Shown here: piece by piece, positions 25,305-34,877 of the stretch
How positions within the stretch are numbered: the stretch's first letter is position 1
Layout: each line of letters starts with the position of its first letter
Program-made: the position numbers and the translations under genes
Assembly: GCF_965204125.1 (NCBI RefSeq)
Contig: NZ_OZ241968.1
Location: forward strand, 2,480,001-2,544,000
DNA from: Poriferisodalis sp965204125
GTDB taxonomy: Bacteria > Actinomycetota > Acidimicrobiia > Acidimicrobiales > Poriferisodalaceae
Length of the DNA: 64,000 nucleotides
Direction of reading: 5' to 3'
The notes under the pieces: model-generated
The model's database searches: none
What the model was told of the DNA's origin: nothing
Seen by the model: the letters and a program-made list of their open reading frames with translations, nothing else

Positions 25305-25739
25305 TGCAGTGCTCCAAGCCTGTGTGCACCGCGCAGCCTACTTGAGATGCGTACGTCAAGTACTCAAAGTACGCAACGACTTCGGCGCAGCCGATCGTCG
25401 CTCGCGCATTTCGGCGATCAGGGCGACGTAGTTGCAGATTCGTCGGCGATCCATCTACAGAGTTGCGGAGTTCCCATCGAGGGGTCTGTGGAATGGCGGT
25501 GCGCTCGGCCTCGTTCGCCCGGCCGAGACGGTGCTGGGGCTCCTGAGAGATCTAGGCGGCTAGCAGGACATTGAGAGAGCTGACCCCGGCTGTTTGACCA
25601 ACCCTCTGGTCAGCGGTTTCACGTCCGCAATCCGGCGATTTTGGCCCTTCTCCGGCAGTCTGCGAGCGTTGGCGGCTCAGCGATTCTGTGCCGGTGTGGC
25701 GTCTTCGAAGCTGGGCTGCGGTGTTCTCAAACGATGCCG
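25305..25739. other. 435-bp gene-poor stretch between TA pair and tubulin-like operon
   Basis: Apart from the TA operator near its left end, no gene can be supported. TGACCA (25595-25600) and TGGTCA (25607-25612) form a small hairpin, and GCTGACC/GGTCAGC (25579-25585, 25608-25614) is an overlapping alternative pairing. A 63-codon minus-strand open frame (25552-25743) has no recognisable family. The stretch could hold the operon terminator and degraded DNA from an older insertion. Confidence 0.5.
25337..25372 (-). promoter_or_regulatory. Candidate operator of the toxin-antitoxin pair
   Basis: GCGTAC (25347-25352) and GTACGC (25367-25372) form an inverted repeat. Three related elements TACTTGAG (25337-25344), TCAAGTA (25354-25360) and TCAAAGTA (25362-25369) lie within and beside it. 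The block is 32-68 bp upstream of the antitoxin start, a typical place for TA autoregulation. A TTGACG on the minus strand could be a -35 box, but no convincing -10 was found. Confidence 0.5.
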
Positions 25740-28358
25740 TCAAACGATGTCGTCGGGATGGCTGCTGACGGAATCTGCGGTGTGCGATACCTCGGTGCCC
25801 GGCTGCCAGCAGCTGAGGTCCTTCGGCTCAAACGGCTCGGAGATCAGCAGGCGCCACGATGCGAGGAGCGTCTCGGGACGCTCCTCGCTCTCCGCCACGA
25901 TCGCTGGCTGTTGGGTGCCCCATATGTCCCTTGACGGCGGCTGCGCAGCAGGTGTGAGCAGATCCCAGGTCAGCGTGTCGCCCTGATCGCGAAGGTGCAG
26001 GAAGTCCCGGGTAGAAGCTTGGTTCAGGGCAGGGGAGCGGGGGACGTGCACTTCGCCGAACAAGTCCACCGGGTTGCGCAGCTTGCGAAGCCATTCTTTG
26101 ACGTCGGCTGTATTCGTGCTGTGCCCGTCGCTGATCTGTTTGGTCGCCGCCAGGCGCGGACCGTCGCCGTCGGCAATGGCGGTGGCGAAGTGCTCCCTGG
26201 CACCGGGAAGCTCTTCACCGCTGTGCATGTCCCGGTGGCGCGTCGAGCCGGGCATCGTGTGGTCGTCGTCGGGGGTTTCGAAACGTCCGCCCACCCTGTC
26301 GGCAAACTCTGCGTGCCACTGTTGGTAGGTGGCATCGAATATGGCGGCGATCCAGCCCGGCTTGACGGTGGCGGCGCGTTCGTGCATTCTCAGCTCTGCG
26401 AGCCGTGATGGATCGGGTGTGGCTTGTGCGAGCACCATGGGCACCACCGAGGGCATCGAACCCACATCCACGCGGTGGAGCGCCTCGGGCGGGCCGATCG
26501 CATACGGTCGATGCAGCATCGTGCCGATGATCCTTGCGTGATCGTCGAACTCAACCACGGCCGCGCACAAGCGAGCCGTCTCAGTTGCGTAATGGTCGCC
26601 TGCGGCAGCTCGCCATTGGCGGAGTCGTTGCCGGTCGTAGTGTCTCAAGAGGGCGCGTCCCGAACCGAATGCCTGCGCCGTGAGCACTCCCAGGAACGCG
26701 GCTGAGACGACGACCCCGATGACGGCATCGACCAGCGGAGTCGTCGTGAGGCCACCGATCGTGCCCCAACCGACGGCATCGAGCAGCGTGCCGACCAAGC
26801 CGGTCATGCGCTCGGCGACAACTGCTATGGCAAGAAGCACAAGCACTGCCATGCCGTTGCGTATGCGGCGAAGCCTGGTGACTGATCGCTCGGCATGCTC
26901 GTAGGCGTCATGTTCTTGTTCGGTCTCGCGGACATCGTCTTTGCAGTAGCAGACGGCCTCGTCCATCGCCGAGTGCAGCTTTGCGCCGATCCGGCCGAAC
27001 AACGACTCGTCCTCAGCAAGCGCTTCGACGGCTGAGTCGCCATCATTGTCGTAGTCGCCTTGCGGTGTCCGCTCTGCCATATCGGCTGCCGTGAACGCGT
27101 ATGTCGTCGCGTCTGCAGAAGGGGGCACCGCACCTTCGTCGCACGTCTGGGGTGCTGGGATGATGCTCGCTGGATGGGTCCAGACGAGCCGAGTACCGCT
27201 GTGGTCGACCGGCACGGGAACACGCTTCGCCACTTGCTCGTCCGGTTCGCCTCCGTCGACAAGGCAGAACGCGAAGTCGCGCAGTTCCTCCCAGCGGACA
27301 GGGTCGGCCGGCGCGCCGCCGACGAGTCCCGACAGCCCGGAGCGCTCGAACAGGCGGGCGATGGCGACCGCGCGTTCGACCGGATCGCTGCCGAGTTCCG
27401 GCGACCGGCGGGCCAGCATCTCGCGCAATCGCTGAAGTTCGCGCTCTTGGTCAGTCACCTCCGGTGGCGGATCGACGTCCTTGGTCAGGGCCAGCCAAGC
27501 GGCCTGCCGCAGATAGGCGAAGGAGGTGCGCGGTTGCGGTTCGGGGTCGAATGCGGCGCAGGTGAGGCCCAGTGCACTCGCCATGTCCTCGGCGGTCTGT
27601 GGCGGAGGCACCGCGCCAGCCTGTGCCCGCGCTGCGCCCGAACCCTCGGGCATCGGCCACGGCGGGCTCGTCGGCAGCTGTCCGATTGATGCCTCGCTGC
27701 GCAGCTGCCCTCCGAAGGCCACCCGCAGCTGGGGGCGCGCGACACGCACCCACTTGAGCGTGGCGTCGCCGGGGTCGGTCGGAATGCGCCCCGGACGCGA
27801 GAACGACCATCCGCTGGCGAGCGTGACCGCAGTCATGGCGCACAGGGCCATTCTCTGCTCCGCATCGAGGTCAGCATCGGTGAAGTGGGCCGGGAGACGG
27901 CTGTCCGCGATCGCAACCCGGTCATGAATCAGATGCATGTCCCACGCCGGCGAGAACGTCTCATACCCGGCTGTGGAAGCTGTGTCGAGAATCGAGACGG
28001 TGAAGGCGCGGAGGTCTACCGGTGCGTTGTTGAAGCGCATCCTGATGAGTTCCAGGGCATGCTCTTCTTCGGAAGATGTCTCAGCGGAAGCTTGCGCCGT
28101 GTTCGCCAAGGCTGGCCGCAGCGATGCCACGTTCAGCTGCTTCACCTGCCGCTGGTGCAGAGCTTCCAGAAAGCTGTTCCGGCTCCAGCCGCCAGTGAGA
28201 TTGCCTTCGCACTCGACTGCGCCTGGGCCGCCTGCCAACGCTGTTCGATCGCAGAGCACGAGACCGCTCAGGAGTCCGGCAGATGACCATTCACGCAGGG
28301 GGTTGCGCAGCGAGTTGACGTCATCGGCGAGGACAACGAGCAACGAGGCGGCACTCAT
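25740..28358 (-). CDS. Large two-helix membrane protein of the tubulin-like/vWA operon, function unknown
   Basis: 872 residues, no family recognised. Residues 1-35 (SAASLLVVLADDVNSLRNPL, then GLLSGLVLCD) look like the first strand and helix of an alpha/beta domain. The middle is charged with Pro/Ala-rich linkers. Two membrane helices lie at about 501-517 and 541-563, preceded by an acidic, possibly coiled-coil region and followed by a basic stretch (RHYDRQRLRQWRAA). The C-terminal 300 residues are soluble-like. Both large soluble parts are probably cytoplasmic, where they could meet the tubulin-like protein. ATG 28358 overlaps the tubulin-like stop (ATGA); the open frame continues upstream but only as antisense-like low-complexity sequence. 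It is the last gene of the operon. Confidence 0.8.
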   Translation of the reverse strand: MSAASLLVVLADDVNSLRNPLREWSSAGLLSGLVLCDRTALAGGPGAVECEGNLTGGWSRNSFLEALHQRQVKQLNVASLRPALANTAQASAETSSEEEHALELIRMRFNNAPVDLRAFTVSILDTASTAGYETFSPAWDMHLIHDRVAIADSRLPAHFTDADLDAEQRMALCAMTAVTLASGWSFSRPGRIPTDPGDATLKWVRVARPQLRVAFGGQLRSEASIGQLPTSPPWPMPEGSGAARAQAGAVPPPQTAEDMASALGLTCAAFDPEPQPRTSFAYLRQAAWLALTKDVDPPPEVTDQERELQRLREMLARRSPELGSDPVERAVAIARLFERSGLSGLVGGAPADPVRWEELRDFAFCLVDGGEPDEQVAKRVPVPVDHSGTRLVWTHPASIIPAPQTCDEGAVPPSADATTYAFTAADMAERTPQGDYDNDGDSAVEALAEDESLFGRIGAKLHSAMDEAVCYCKDDVRETEQEHDAYEHAERSVTRLRRIRNGMAVLVLLAIAVVAERMTGLVGTLLDAVGWGTIGGLTTTPLVDAVIGVVVSAAFLGVLTAQAFGSGRALLRHYDRQRLRQWRAAAGDHYATETARLCAAVVEFDDHARIIGTMLHRPYAIGPPEALHRVDVGSMPSVVPMVLAQATPDPSRLAELRMHERAATVKPGWIAAIFDATYQQWHAEFADRVGGRFETPDDDHTMPGSTRHRDMHSGEELPGAREHFATAIADGDGPRLAATKQISDGHSTNTADVKEWLRKLRNPVDLFGEVHVPRSPALNQASTRDFLHLRDQGDTLTWDLLTPAAQPPSRDIWGTQQPAIVAESEERPETLLASWRLLISEPFEPKDLSCWQPGTEVSHTADSVSSHPDDIV

Positions 28359-31300
28359 ACGATCTGCGCTTCTTCCACGCGCTCCAGTGCCTTGAGTACT
28401 TGCTCGTAACCCTGAAGCGAGACGGTGACGATCTCCCGAGTCAAGATGTCGCTGTCGATTCTTCCGTCCCGGGGAGACGTCTCGTCGTCGGCGCCGCGCA
28501 GGGGCCGCTGCTTGATCTTGTTGAGTCGGTCGATGTTGGCATCCATGTACTCCTTGGCCGCGGCGATTCGCTCGTCTTTGCTTCCGCCGCTCGCTCGAGC
28601 GTCGTCGACCTGCTCGTATCGAGCTTTGCCGTCGCGCAGCCACTCTTCGAGTGCTGCGTGGGTGCTGTCGGGCGATTCCCCCAAGTCGTGGAGCCGTCGG
28701 TAAGGCTCGAACGCTTGGAGTCGATCCCGGCTGACCCAGGCGTAGCAGAGAGCGACGGATTCGAGCAGCGCCGCCAGCACGTCGGCGGGCTTGACTCGGG
28801 TGAGCAGCGGGTATGGGAACTCGACAGGACCATCGGCACCGCTGATGCGTACCGGCTCGTCGGTAGCTGTGGTGATGAAGCCGCAGAGCCGAGCCGTGGC
28901 GAAGCCCCGGATCATCGATTGGAGCGTTGTTTTCGGCAGGGGAACGAAGTTGTCGAGCCGATGCGTCCGGCGCCAGAGCCAGAATGCGGCCTGGACTTGT
29001 GCTGCGTTGCCATTCAGGTCCCGCACCGCTTTGCTGATCGGCTCGGTCAACGATGCCACTGCCATCGGGTGGACCGGTGTCGCCAAGAATGACGAGATGA
29101 GCACCGACGGCGGATCGTCGTTGGCGACATCGAAATTGTCCTCCCCGACGATTTGCTTCGCAATGTCATGGGCAGGATCTCCAGGCACCAGTGGGAACGG
29201 CGCGCAGATCAGCTCTGGGCGCCCTGACGGCGGAACGCCGGGATAGATGACGCCGTGGACGCCGGCATCGATACGGGCGAGCGGCGCCGACTGCCGTCGC
29301 GCATTCTCGAGGGCGGTTCGAAACTGGACCAATCGCGCCGCATGGTCTTCCCGTACCGACTCGCTGATGGGGTCTCTTTCTGCCAAGTAGGCCCCGATGC
29401 CCTCGTTGACGGTGTGGCGGAACGATGACCCCGGCCGGTCGGCCCATCTGCGTACGCGTTCTTTGACATCGCCGATGTCGGCATCGCAGACGAAGGTAAC
29501 GGCGGTGCCATCGGTCGGTGACCATCTGAAGCTCTCGTCGTCTCTCGCCCGAAGGATGCTCGGGACGTGGTGGTCGTCGCCGGCGATGAGCACGAAGCGT
29601 GCCGCGTCGACTGGCGGCAGCGCTTCGGTTCGGCCGCTCCGCGCCTCGTTGCACAGGCTGATCAGAAGTCCCCGCCACTTCGTGTGGCTCTCCAGCGTGA
29701 GTTCGACGCTGGACGGCTGGTAAGCCGGAGGGACATTCGTGTCGTCAGCGGGCCACGCTGCCCACTCTGGGAGTTCGATGGCCTTGTTTGCATTGCCGAC
29801 TGCCTGCCGCAGTACGTCCGCGATGGGGTGCAGCACGCGGTGCACTGTTGAGGCGAGTGCGTCCGCGGCCATTTCGAAACGCACTGCGCGCCATCCCCGT
29901 GCAATGCCCTTCGCATAGAGATCGATGGTGTCGCGCACCGGCCGTTCGTCGCCGCGCATTGAACTGACGTCGCCGGCGGGCTGCGTCACGGCCCGTTGGA
30001 GATCTTCGTCGGCCTTGCGGTGCTCGTTGGATGCATCGGTGCGCAGCGCGCCGAGTTCGCCTTCGAGAAGCTCGATGGCACCGACGACGGCTTGCTGGGC
30101 CACCAGCAGCGACGTTTGAGCTACGACCGCCGACACCGCCATGCAGGTGGCGCTGACCATGTCCGTTCCCCAGTGTGCTTGGTCGAAAACGTGCACCCGC
30201 CGACCCGAATCGTCTCGTTGCTCACGCGCAGCACGCTGGAGCCACCCCCTCCAGTCTCTGGCCGATCCCTCGAGATCGCCGCCGAACTGCTCGAGAAGCG
30301 CCGCTTCGACATGGCGGCGTTCCTCCATGACAGCCTCATCGGAGGCAAAGACCCGTCTGGCGGTCTGCGCGCCGCGATGCTGTGTCGAAGTCATGGGGGG
30401 TTGCCGGATGGAGGTACCGGCGTCGCCGAGCGCGATGTGAGGTGCGGCGAGCCCGGCAAGATGGCTGACACGTGAGCTCTCGTTCTCCACGCCGTCGCTG
30501 GTGGGCGCATGTTCGCCCCGTCGGTGCCCGTGTACCAACGCGTCGAGCACCTTTCGCGCGAGCAGATCATTGGCCCAGCGCTCGAACCGATCTCGGCCGA
30601 CAGAGAGCGTTGCGGCACCGAATGACGACACCATGCCGGTCTGCTGTTCTTTGTCGAACGGGTAACCGCCGAGATTGCCCTGGGACTTGTCGACCCAGTT
30701 GGCTGTCATGAAGTTGTTGATGCGTTCCTGTACTGAGTGGTTCGTGACCCAGTTGGCCATCGCTTGGCCGACGGCCTTGTACACCGCGGTCGCGTCGCCC
30801 AGATCGCCCCCGTCGAGCGAACGCCGGCCAACCGCGAAGACGGCATGCGGGCCGCGGCCTGGTTCCGGACGCGATCCGGCCCAGAGGGGCAGCGGCTCCC
30901 GTGCCGAGTCCCAGTAGGCGTTCATCGTCTCGCACATCAGTCCGAGGGCGTTGCCCGCCATAGAGCGACGCTGAGCCTCGTACTTGGCATCGTCGAAGAT
31001 GTCGGGGGTGAACAGCACGAGCAGCGGGAACTGGCCGTTCTCATGGTGATTTCGCACGATCTCCACGACGTCGAGAGCGACGCCTGCGCCGGTTCCCCCG
31101 GCCATGGAGGCGCACACGACCACCAGCGGCGTCGGTGTCGCTGCACCGGGCGCAGTGGGCACACCGAGCCGTTCTGAGACTGCAGCGAGGCCGGCAGATG
31201 CTTGATCGGCCGCTTCGAATGCCTGTGAGATCGGTCCGACGAGCACATGCTCGAGCGAATGAATTCCTGCGAAGCGGCCGACTGCCCGGCTCGCGCCGGC

Positions 31301-31648
31301 GCCGTCCTTGAGCGGCACCTTGACTTCGCTCGACCGAGGTCGCCAACCGATCAAGTCCTCATATGTCGATGTCTCCCCAGGCCGGTGCTGCGCGAGAACT
31401 GCCTGCTCGAGTGGCTGGTACTTGTTGAAGCGAGGAGACAGCGAGTGGAAGTCCGAAGCCGGCAAGAGTGGGATCTCTTCGGGGTCTTCCTGCTGGTTGA
31501 GCGTGTCGAGTCCCAAGAAGACCCAGCCGTTCGGAAGGGGTTCGTTCCATTCGGCATATCGCAACTGGCGCTCGACGGCGTTGCGCACATACCGCACCGC
31601 CTTCTGTCCTGATCCGCCACAGCCGATAAAGATCACGGGTCGCAGCAT
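28355..31648 (-). CDS. Tubulin/FtsZ-superfamily (Tubulin_2-like) protein
   Basis: 1097-residue cytoplasmic protein with a GTPase-type tubulin N-terminus. PVIFIGCGGSGQKAVRYVRN (residues 4-23) is the first nucleotide-binding strand and loop. VVVCASMAGGTGAGVALDVV (about 177-195) contains GGTGAG, the tubulin signature loop. The acidic T7 catalytic motif could not be located by eye. The rest is a long, mostly helical-looking region without membrane segments. It is far larger than FtsZ (about 400). Makarova and Koonin (2010) described an FtsZ-like family that co-occurs with von Willebrand A proteins in a proposed membrane-remodelling system, which fits this neighbourhood. ATG 31648 is preceded by GGAGG at 8 bases. 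Polymerisation and GTPase activity are unproven. Confidence 0.82.
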   Translation of the reverse strand: MLRPVIFIGCGGSGQKAVRYVRNAVERQLRYAEWNEPLPNGWVFLGLDTLNQQEDPEEIPLLPASDFHSLSPRFNKYQPLEQAVLAQHRPGETSTYEDLIGWRPRSSEVKVPLKDGAGASRAVGRFAGIHSLEHVLVGPISQAFEAADQASAGLAAVSERLGVPTAPGAATPTPLVVVCASMAGGTGAGVALDVVEIVRNHHENGQFPLLVLFTPDIFDDAKYEAQRRSMAGNALGLMCETMNAYWDSAREPLPLWAGSRPEPGRGPHAVFAVGRRSLDGGDLGDATAVYKAVGQAMANWVTNHSVQERINNFMTANWVDKSQGNLGGYPFDKEQQTGMVSSFGAATLSVGRDRFERWANDLLARKVLDALVHGHRRGEHAPTSDGVENESSRVSHLAGLAAPHIALGDAGTSIRQPPMTSTQHRGAQTARRVFASDEAVMEERRHVEAALLEQFGGDLEGSARDWRGWLQRAAREQRDDSGRRVHVFDQAHWGTDMVSATCMAVSAVVAQTSLLVAQQAVVGAIELLEGELGALRTDASNEHRKADEDLQRAVTQPAGDVSSMRGDERPVRDTIDLYAKGIARGWRAVRFEMAADALASTVHRVLHPIADVLRQAVGNANKAIELPEWAAWPADDTNVPPAYQPSSVELTLESHTKWRGLLISLCNEARSGRTEALPPVDAARFVLIAGDDHHVPSILRARDDESFRWSPTDGTAVTFVCDADIGDVKERVRRWADRPGSSFRHTVNEGIGAYLAERDPISESVREDHAARLVQFRTALENARRQSAPLARIDAGVHGVIYPGVPPSGRPELICAPFPLVPGDPAHDIAKQIVGEDNFDVANDDPPSVLISSFLATPVHPMAVASLTEPISKAVRDLNGNAAQVQAAFWLWRRTHRLDNFVPLPKTTLQSMIRGFATARLCGFITTATDEPVRISGADGPVEFPYPLLTRVKPADVLAALLESVALCYAWVSRDRLQAFEPYRRLHDLGESPDSTHAALEEWLRDGKARYEQVDDARASGGSKDERIAAAKEYMDANIDRLNKIKQRPLRGADDETSPRDGRIDSDILTREIVTVSLQGYEQVLKALERVEEAQIV

Positions 31649-31752
31649 TGTCGCATCCTCCAATTTCGCTGTCTTGAGTCGGGTCCGATGGTGATTGTGT
31701 GTTGGCGCAGGGCGCAGGTTCGGCTGCTGTCGCAGTCGCTCGTATTGGTCGG

Positions 31753-34530
31753 TCAGCCGAAGATGTCGTCCGTGTCGGGCGCCAGCGGGTCCCGCGTTGC
31801 TGTGCCCTGCGTGGACCGGTGCGTATGCGCCAGAGGTTCGATGGGTTCCTCACCGCCCGGCTCAGTCGGTTGCTCCGGTTGCGTCGAATCGGGTGATCCG
31901 GCCGCGTCCATCGAACCGAAGAACCGGCTTTGCTCGCAGGCACGGATCGCATCTCGTTGCGCGGTCTCGATGCGGTCGGCGGCCTCCTCGAGGTCTCGGG
32001 GCAGATCCCAGACCACAAACCCGGCCTCCTCGTCGCCCCCTTGCGGCCTGCTGAGCGCCCATCCGCTGCGAAGGTTCTTACCGACAACACCGCGACGCCG
32101 ACGGGTCTGGCCATTTGCGGCGATGCACTCGCTCCCGCCAGTAGATGGCGATGCGATGATGCGCGGCGCACGACCCAGCAGAGGACGCCCCCAGCCACTG
32201 CGCAGTCGAACAGCCCCTTTCCCTGTCCCGACGCTCGCCCGACGCTGACTCTTGGTGAGGTCAAATGCAGGCACAAGCCGTTGCCTCGGGTCGTCGGCCT
32301 GATCGCGCGTCGAGGCTGCGAGGGGAGTGCCGTCGGCGAGCACGAGTTGGTCGCCGACGAGCCGCACCTGTGCTGCAAACGCTCGATCATTTGCATTGTC
32401 GAGTGGCTCCCAGCGCCGAAGCTGGTGGGCGACGACGATGCGAGCGCCGAGCGAGAGGGCGATGGCGACCGCTGTCAACAGTGCGAACCAGCGCCACGTG
32501 TCGTCCGCGTTGATGACCCGAATGTTCACACCGGGGCGAACGACCCCCGTGGTGATCGGGTCGTATTTCGCGGCCTCGCCGCTCAAGCCTTGGGCGGCTG
32601 CATCCTCCCGCAGGGAAGATTCCTCCACCAGCGTCGATGTGAACTCGAACTCGAAGTCGGCGACAACATCGTCGTCGACCCGGGGCTGGACGCGGATCGG
32701 CGGGCAGGCTGCTCCGCTCGACGGCACCGTGCATTCCCACGATTCCATCGACTCCGTTGCCTCGAGCTGTACCCGCTCGCCGTTGGCTGTGGCGATGACT
32801 GATTCGAGATGCAGGACGCCATCGCGCCTGCCCGGCATTGCCGAGACCAAGAAGTCGCCGTTCGGCACCAGACCTTCGCCCGTCGCGACAGCCACATCCG
32901 TCACGGTCGGGTGAAGCCCACCGTCACGTTCCCATGCTGCGTGCGCCATCGGGACTGTGATCACGTAGTGGGCCTCGGGCACTTCCCATCGGATGTCGGT
33001 TTCGCCGCCGTAGTCGATGAACTCCACCAGTTGCGCGCGCAGGCCGACCGTGCCGCCGGTCGATTGAAGGTGCGCGGCCATCTCTGGCACAGCAGTGATC
33101 GTCTGCGAGACGTTCTGTGCGCTCCAGCTGCCGCTTTCGACGTCGTGCCCCTCGGTAGGTTCGAGCCGCCAGCCGTGCAGATCATGGCCTGGGGCGTCGA
33201 GCGACAGCCGGACGACGCCTGCGAATTCGCTCTCATCCGCTGTGGGTGGCAGAGAGACCTGCCCGCTCAGCGAGTTGTCGGCGTAGATGACCGGGTTCAG
33301 CTTCGGCAGCCCCTTCGTCGTCACCACGGGTCGCGTGACGCGGGCCAGGCTGCTGCCGTCGCCGTGGAAGGCAATTGTCCATGTGCCCTTCCAGGCCCAT
33401 TCGTCACTTGTGAACCGGCTGGAGAAGGCGGCAGCTTGATGCCCGGTCAGTTGTTTCCAGTTCGATGTGCCCGCCTGAGCGAGGAATCCTGTCTGGGGGT
33501 GGATCTGCTCGGCATCAGCAAACGCCACCGGCAGCAGGACTTCGTCGGTGGGCCGACGCAAGTAGATCTGGACCGCATCCGGGTCGATCAGATTCTTGAG
33601 ATCGATGAAGATCTTGAATGACTGGTCGCTCAGGTCGAGATCGAATGTGAATTCGCACACTCCGCCAGATGCCTCTGTGTCTGCAGCGTCGACGATGTCG
33701 CAGGCGTTGCTCGCGGGTATCTGCTCGACGGTTTCGAAGGCCCCATCGGCGATGCTCTCGCGCAGCCGACTCGCGAGTTCTGCGATGTCGGACACGTGGA
33801 TGATCTCGCCAAGCAGCGGATTGGCGCACGCTGAGTCGCCATCCCCATACAGGCGGCGGAGCGTCTCCGGCGCCTGCCTGGCGTCGCCCCTCGCCAAGTT
33901 GACCGCAGTGACCTCTATCCCTGCCTCTGTCAAGCGAGCAGCAGCTCCTCCGTCAGCGCAGAGTTCGTCGATTTGCGCAGATTCAGCAGCCGTGACGGCT
34001 GGGCCGGAGTTCTTGTCGGTGTCGTGGGTGCCGTCGGTGAACCAGAAAATCCTCTTGCACACGTCGGGCGACACTCCGGACAGTCGCTCAAAGGCACCGT
34101 CGAGCGCTTGGCGGTAGTCGGTGAGACCTGCGTTGTCGCGTGACCCCACGCTTGTGACGCGCGTCCTGAGCCTGTCGTTTGAGACTGCCAGCCAGTCGCC
34201 GGCTTCGTACGTGGTGCCGAAGCTGTCGACCGTCATCGACATCGCAACCTGTCGGTAACGCTCTTGGAGATGCTGCAGATCGTCTAGCGCAAGCAGGCCG
34301 CCGTCGCGCCGTCGTGCGTCAGGGTCTGTCCGCTTGAGGCTGCCGCTCACATCGAAGAGCATGAGAAGCCGGATTTCCTCGTCCGCAGAGCACTGTGAGG
34401 TGTCTTGGGCGCCAGCGGGCTTCTGCGTCGCGATCAGCGAGAGCAAGCCGGTACAGAGCAGGACAGCGAGCGTCGCCACAACCGCAGTGGATGCGGTGCC
34501 AGAGCGGGTGAACCTCAGCGAGGCGATCAC
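31753..34530 (-). CDS. Membrane-anchored von Willebrand A domain protein
   Basis: 925 residues. A signal peptide or anchor lies at about 11-33, ending PAGAQD. A vWA domain follows at about 50-250 with the MIDAS motif DVSGS at 60-64 and FWFTDGTHD further on. Residues about 270-670 look like several beta-rich domains. A membrane helix at about 678-700 (WFALLTAVAIALSLGARIVV) leaves a cytoplasmic tail of 225 residues rich in Arg, then Pro/Glu. The metal-dependent adhesion domain would be outside the cell and the tail inside, able to contact the tubulin-like protein. GTG 34530 overlaps the upstream gene (GTGA); the open frame extends further but the overlap and signal peptide support this start. 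A 104-bp gap separates it from the tubulin-like gene. Confidence 0.85.
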   Translation of the reverse strand: MIASLRFTRSGTASTAVVATLAVLLCTGLLSLIATQKPAGAQDTSQCSADEEIRLLMLFDVSGSLKRTDPDARRRDGGLLALDDLQHLQERYRQVAMSMTVDSFGTTYEAGDWLAVSNDRLRTRVTSVGSRDNAGLTDYRQALDGAFERLSGVSPDVCKRIFWFTDGTHDTDKNSGPAVTAAESAQIDELCADGGAAARLTEAGIEVTAVNLARGDARQAPETLRRLYGDGDSACANPLLGEIIHVSDIAELASRLRESIADGAFETVEQIPASNACDIVDAADTEASGGVCEFTFDLDLSDQSFKIFIDLKNLIDPDAVQIYLRRPTDEVLLPVAFADAEQIHPQTGFLAQAGTSNWKQLTGHQAAAFSSRFTSDEWAWKGTWTIAFHGDGSSLARVTRPVVTTKGLPKLNPVIYADNSLSGQVSLPPTADESEFAGVVRLSLDAPGHDLHGWRLEPTEGHDVESGSWSAQNVSQTITAVPEMAAHLQSTGGTVGLRAQLVEFIDYGGETDIRWEVPEAHYVITVPMAHAAWERDGGLHPTVTDVAVATGEGLVPNGDFLVSAMPGRRDGVLHLESVIATANGERVQLEATESMESWECTVPSSGAACPPIRVQPRVDDDVVADFEFEFTSTLVEESSLREDAAAQGLSGEAAKYDPITTGVVRPGVNIRVINADDTWRWFALLTAVAIALSLGARIVVAHQLRRWEPLDNANDRAFAAQVRLVGDQLVLADGTPLAASTRDQADDPRQRLVPAFDLTKSQRRASVGTGKGAVRLRSGWGRPLLGRAPRIIASPSTGGSECIAANGQTRRRRGVVGKNLRSGWALSRPQGGDEEAGFVVWDLPRDLEEAADRIETAQRDAIRACEQSRFFGSMDAAGSPDSTQPEQPTEPGGEEPIEPLAHTHRSTQGTATRDPLAPDTDDIFG

Positions 34531-34877
34531 AGCGCGAGAGCCTCGGCGGCGCCCCATGCGGCGACCACGACGGCGACGAAGCTGACAGGCCTCAGCACCC
34601 AGCGGTAGAGACTTGGCAGTTCGCGTTGTGCCGCTGAATCTGACCTCGCTCGGGAGCGATGCCACGCGCTGGCCAGCACCAGTGCGTAGAAAGCAAGAGC
34701 CGCCGCGTAGGCAACGATGTTGACGTCGGTGATCACAGACATCACAGCCGCTGCGGTCGCCGCCGCCGTCGCGGCCCACGCGAGCAATGGTGACCGGCGA
34801 CGCCGCGGCGCGATCGGTGCTGGCCGCGTGGGCGATGCGCCACCGATCCATGGGTCGTCGTCGAACGGATCCGCCAT
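34527..34877 (-). CDS. Small three-helix membrane protein heading the tubulin-like/vWA operon
   Basis: 116 residues, not recognised. A hydrophilic Asp/Pro/Arg N-terminus (ADPFDDDPWIGG) is followed by three hydrophobic segments at about 30-48, 51-72 and 92-114. The GTGA overlap with the vWA gene indicates coupled translation and therefore probably a functional link. It may be an assembly or anchoring subunit; that is only inference from position. Confidence 0.72.
   Translation of the reverse strand: MADPFDDDPWIGGASPTRPAPIAPRRRRSPLLAWAATAAATAAAVMSVITDVNIVAYAAALAFYALVLASAWHRSRARSDSAAQRELPSLYRWVLRPVSFVAVVVAAWGAAEALAL

Noticed and set aside
25552..25743. 63-codon frame as a transposase fragment
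   Set aside because: No catalytic motif or inverted terminal repeats were found; similarity to any transposase could not be supported by eye.
31753..34530. vWA protein as part of a MoxR-chelatase pair
   Set aside because: No MoxR-type AAA+ gene lies nearby, and the protein is exported and membrane-anchored rather than cytoplasmic.
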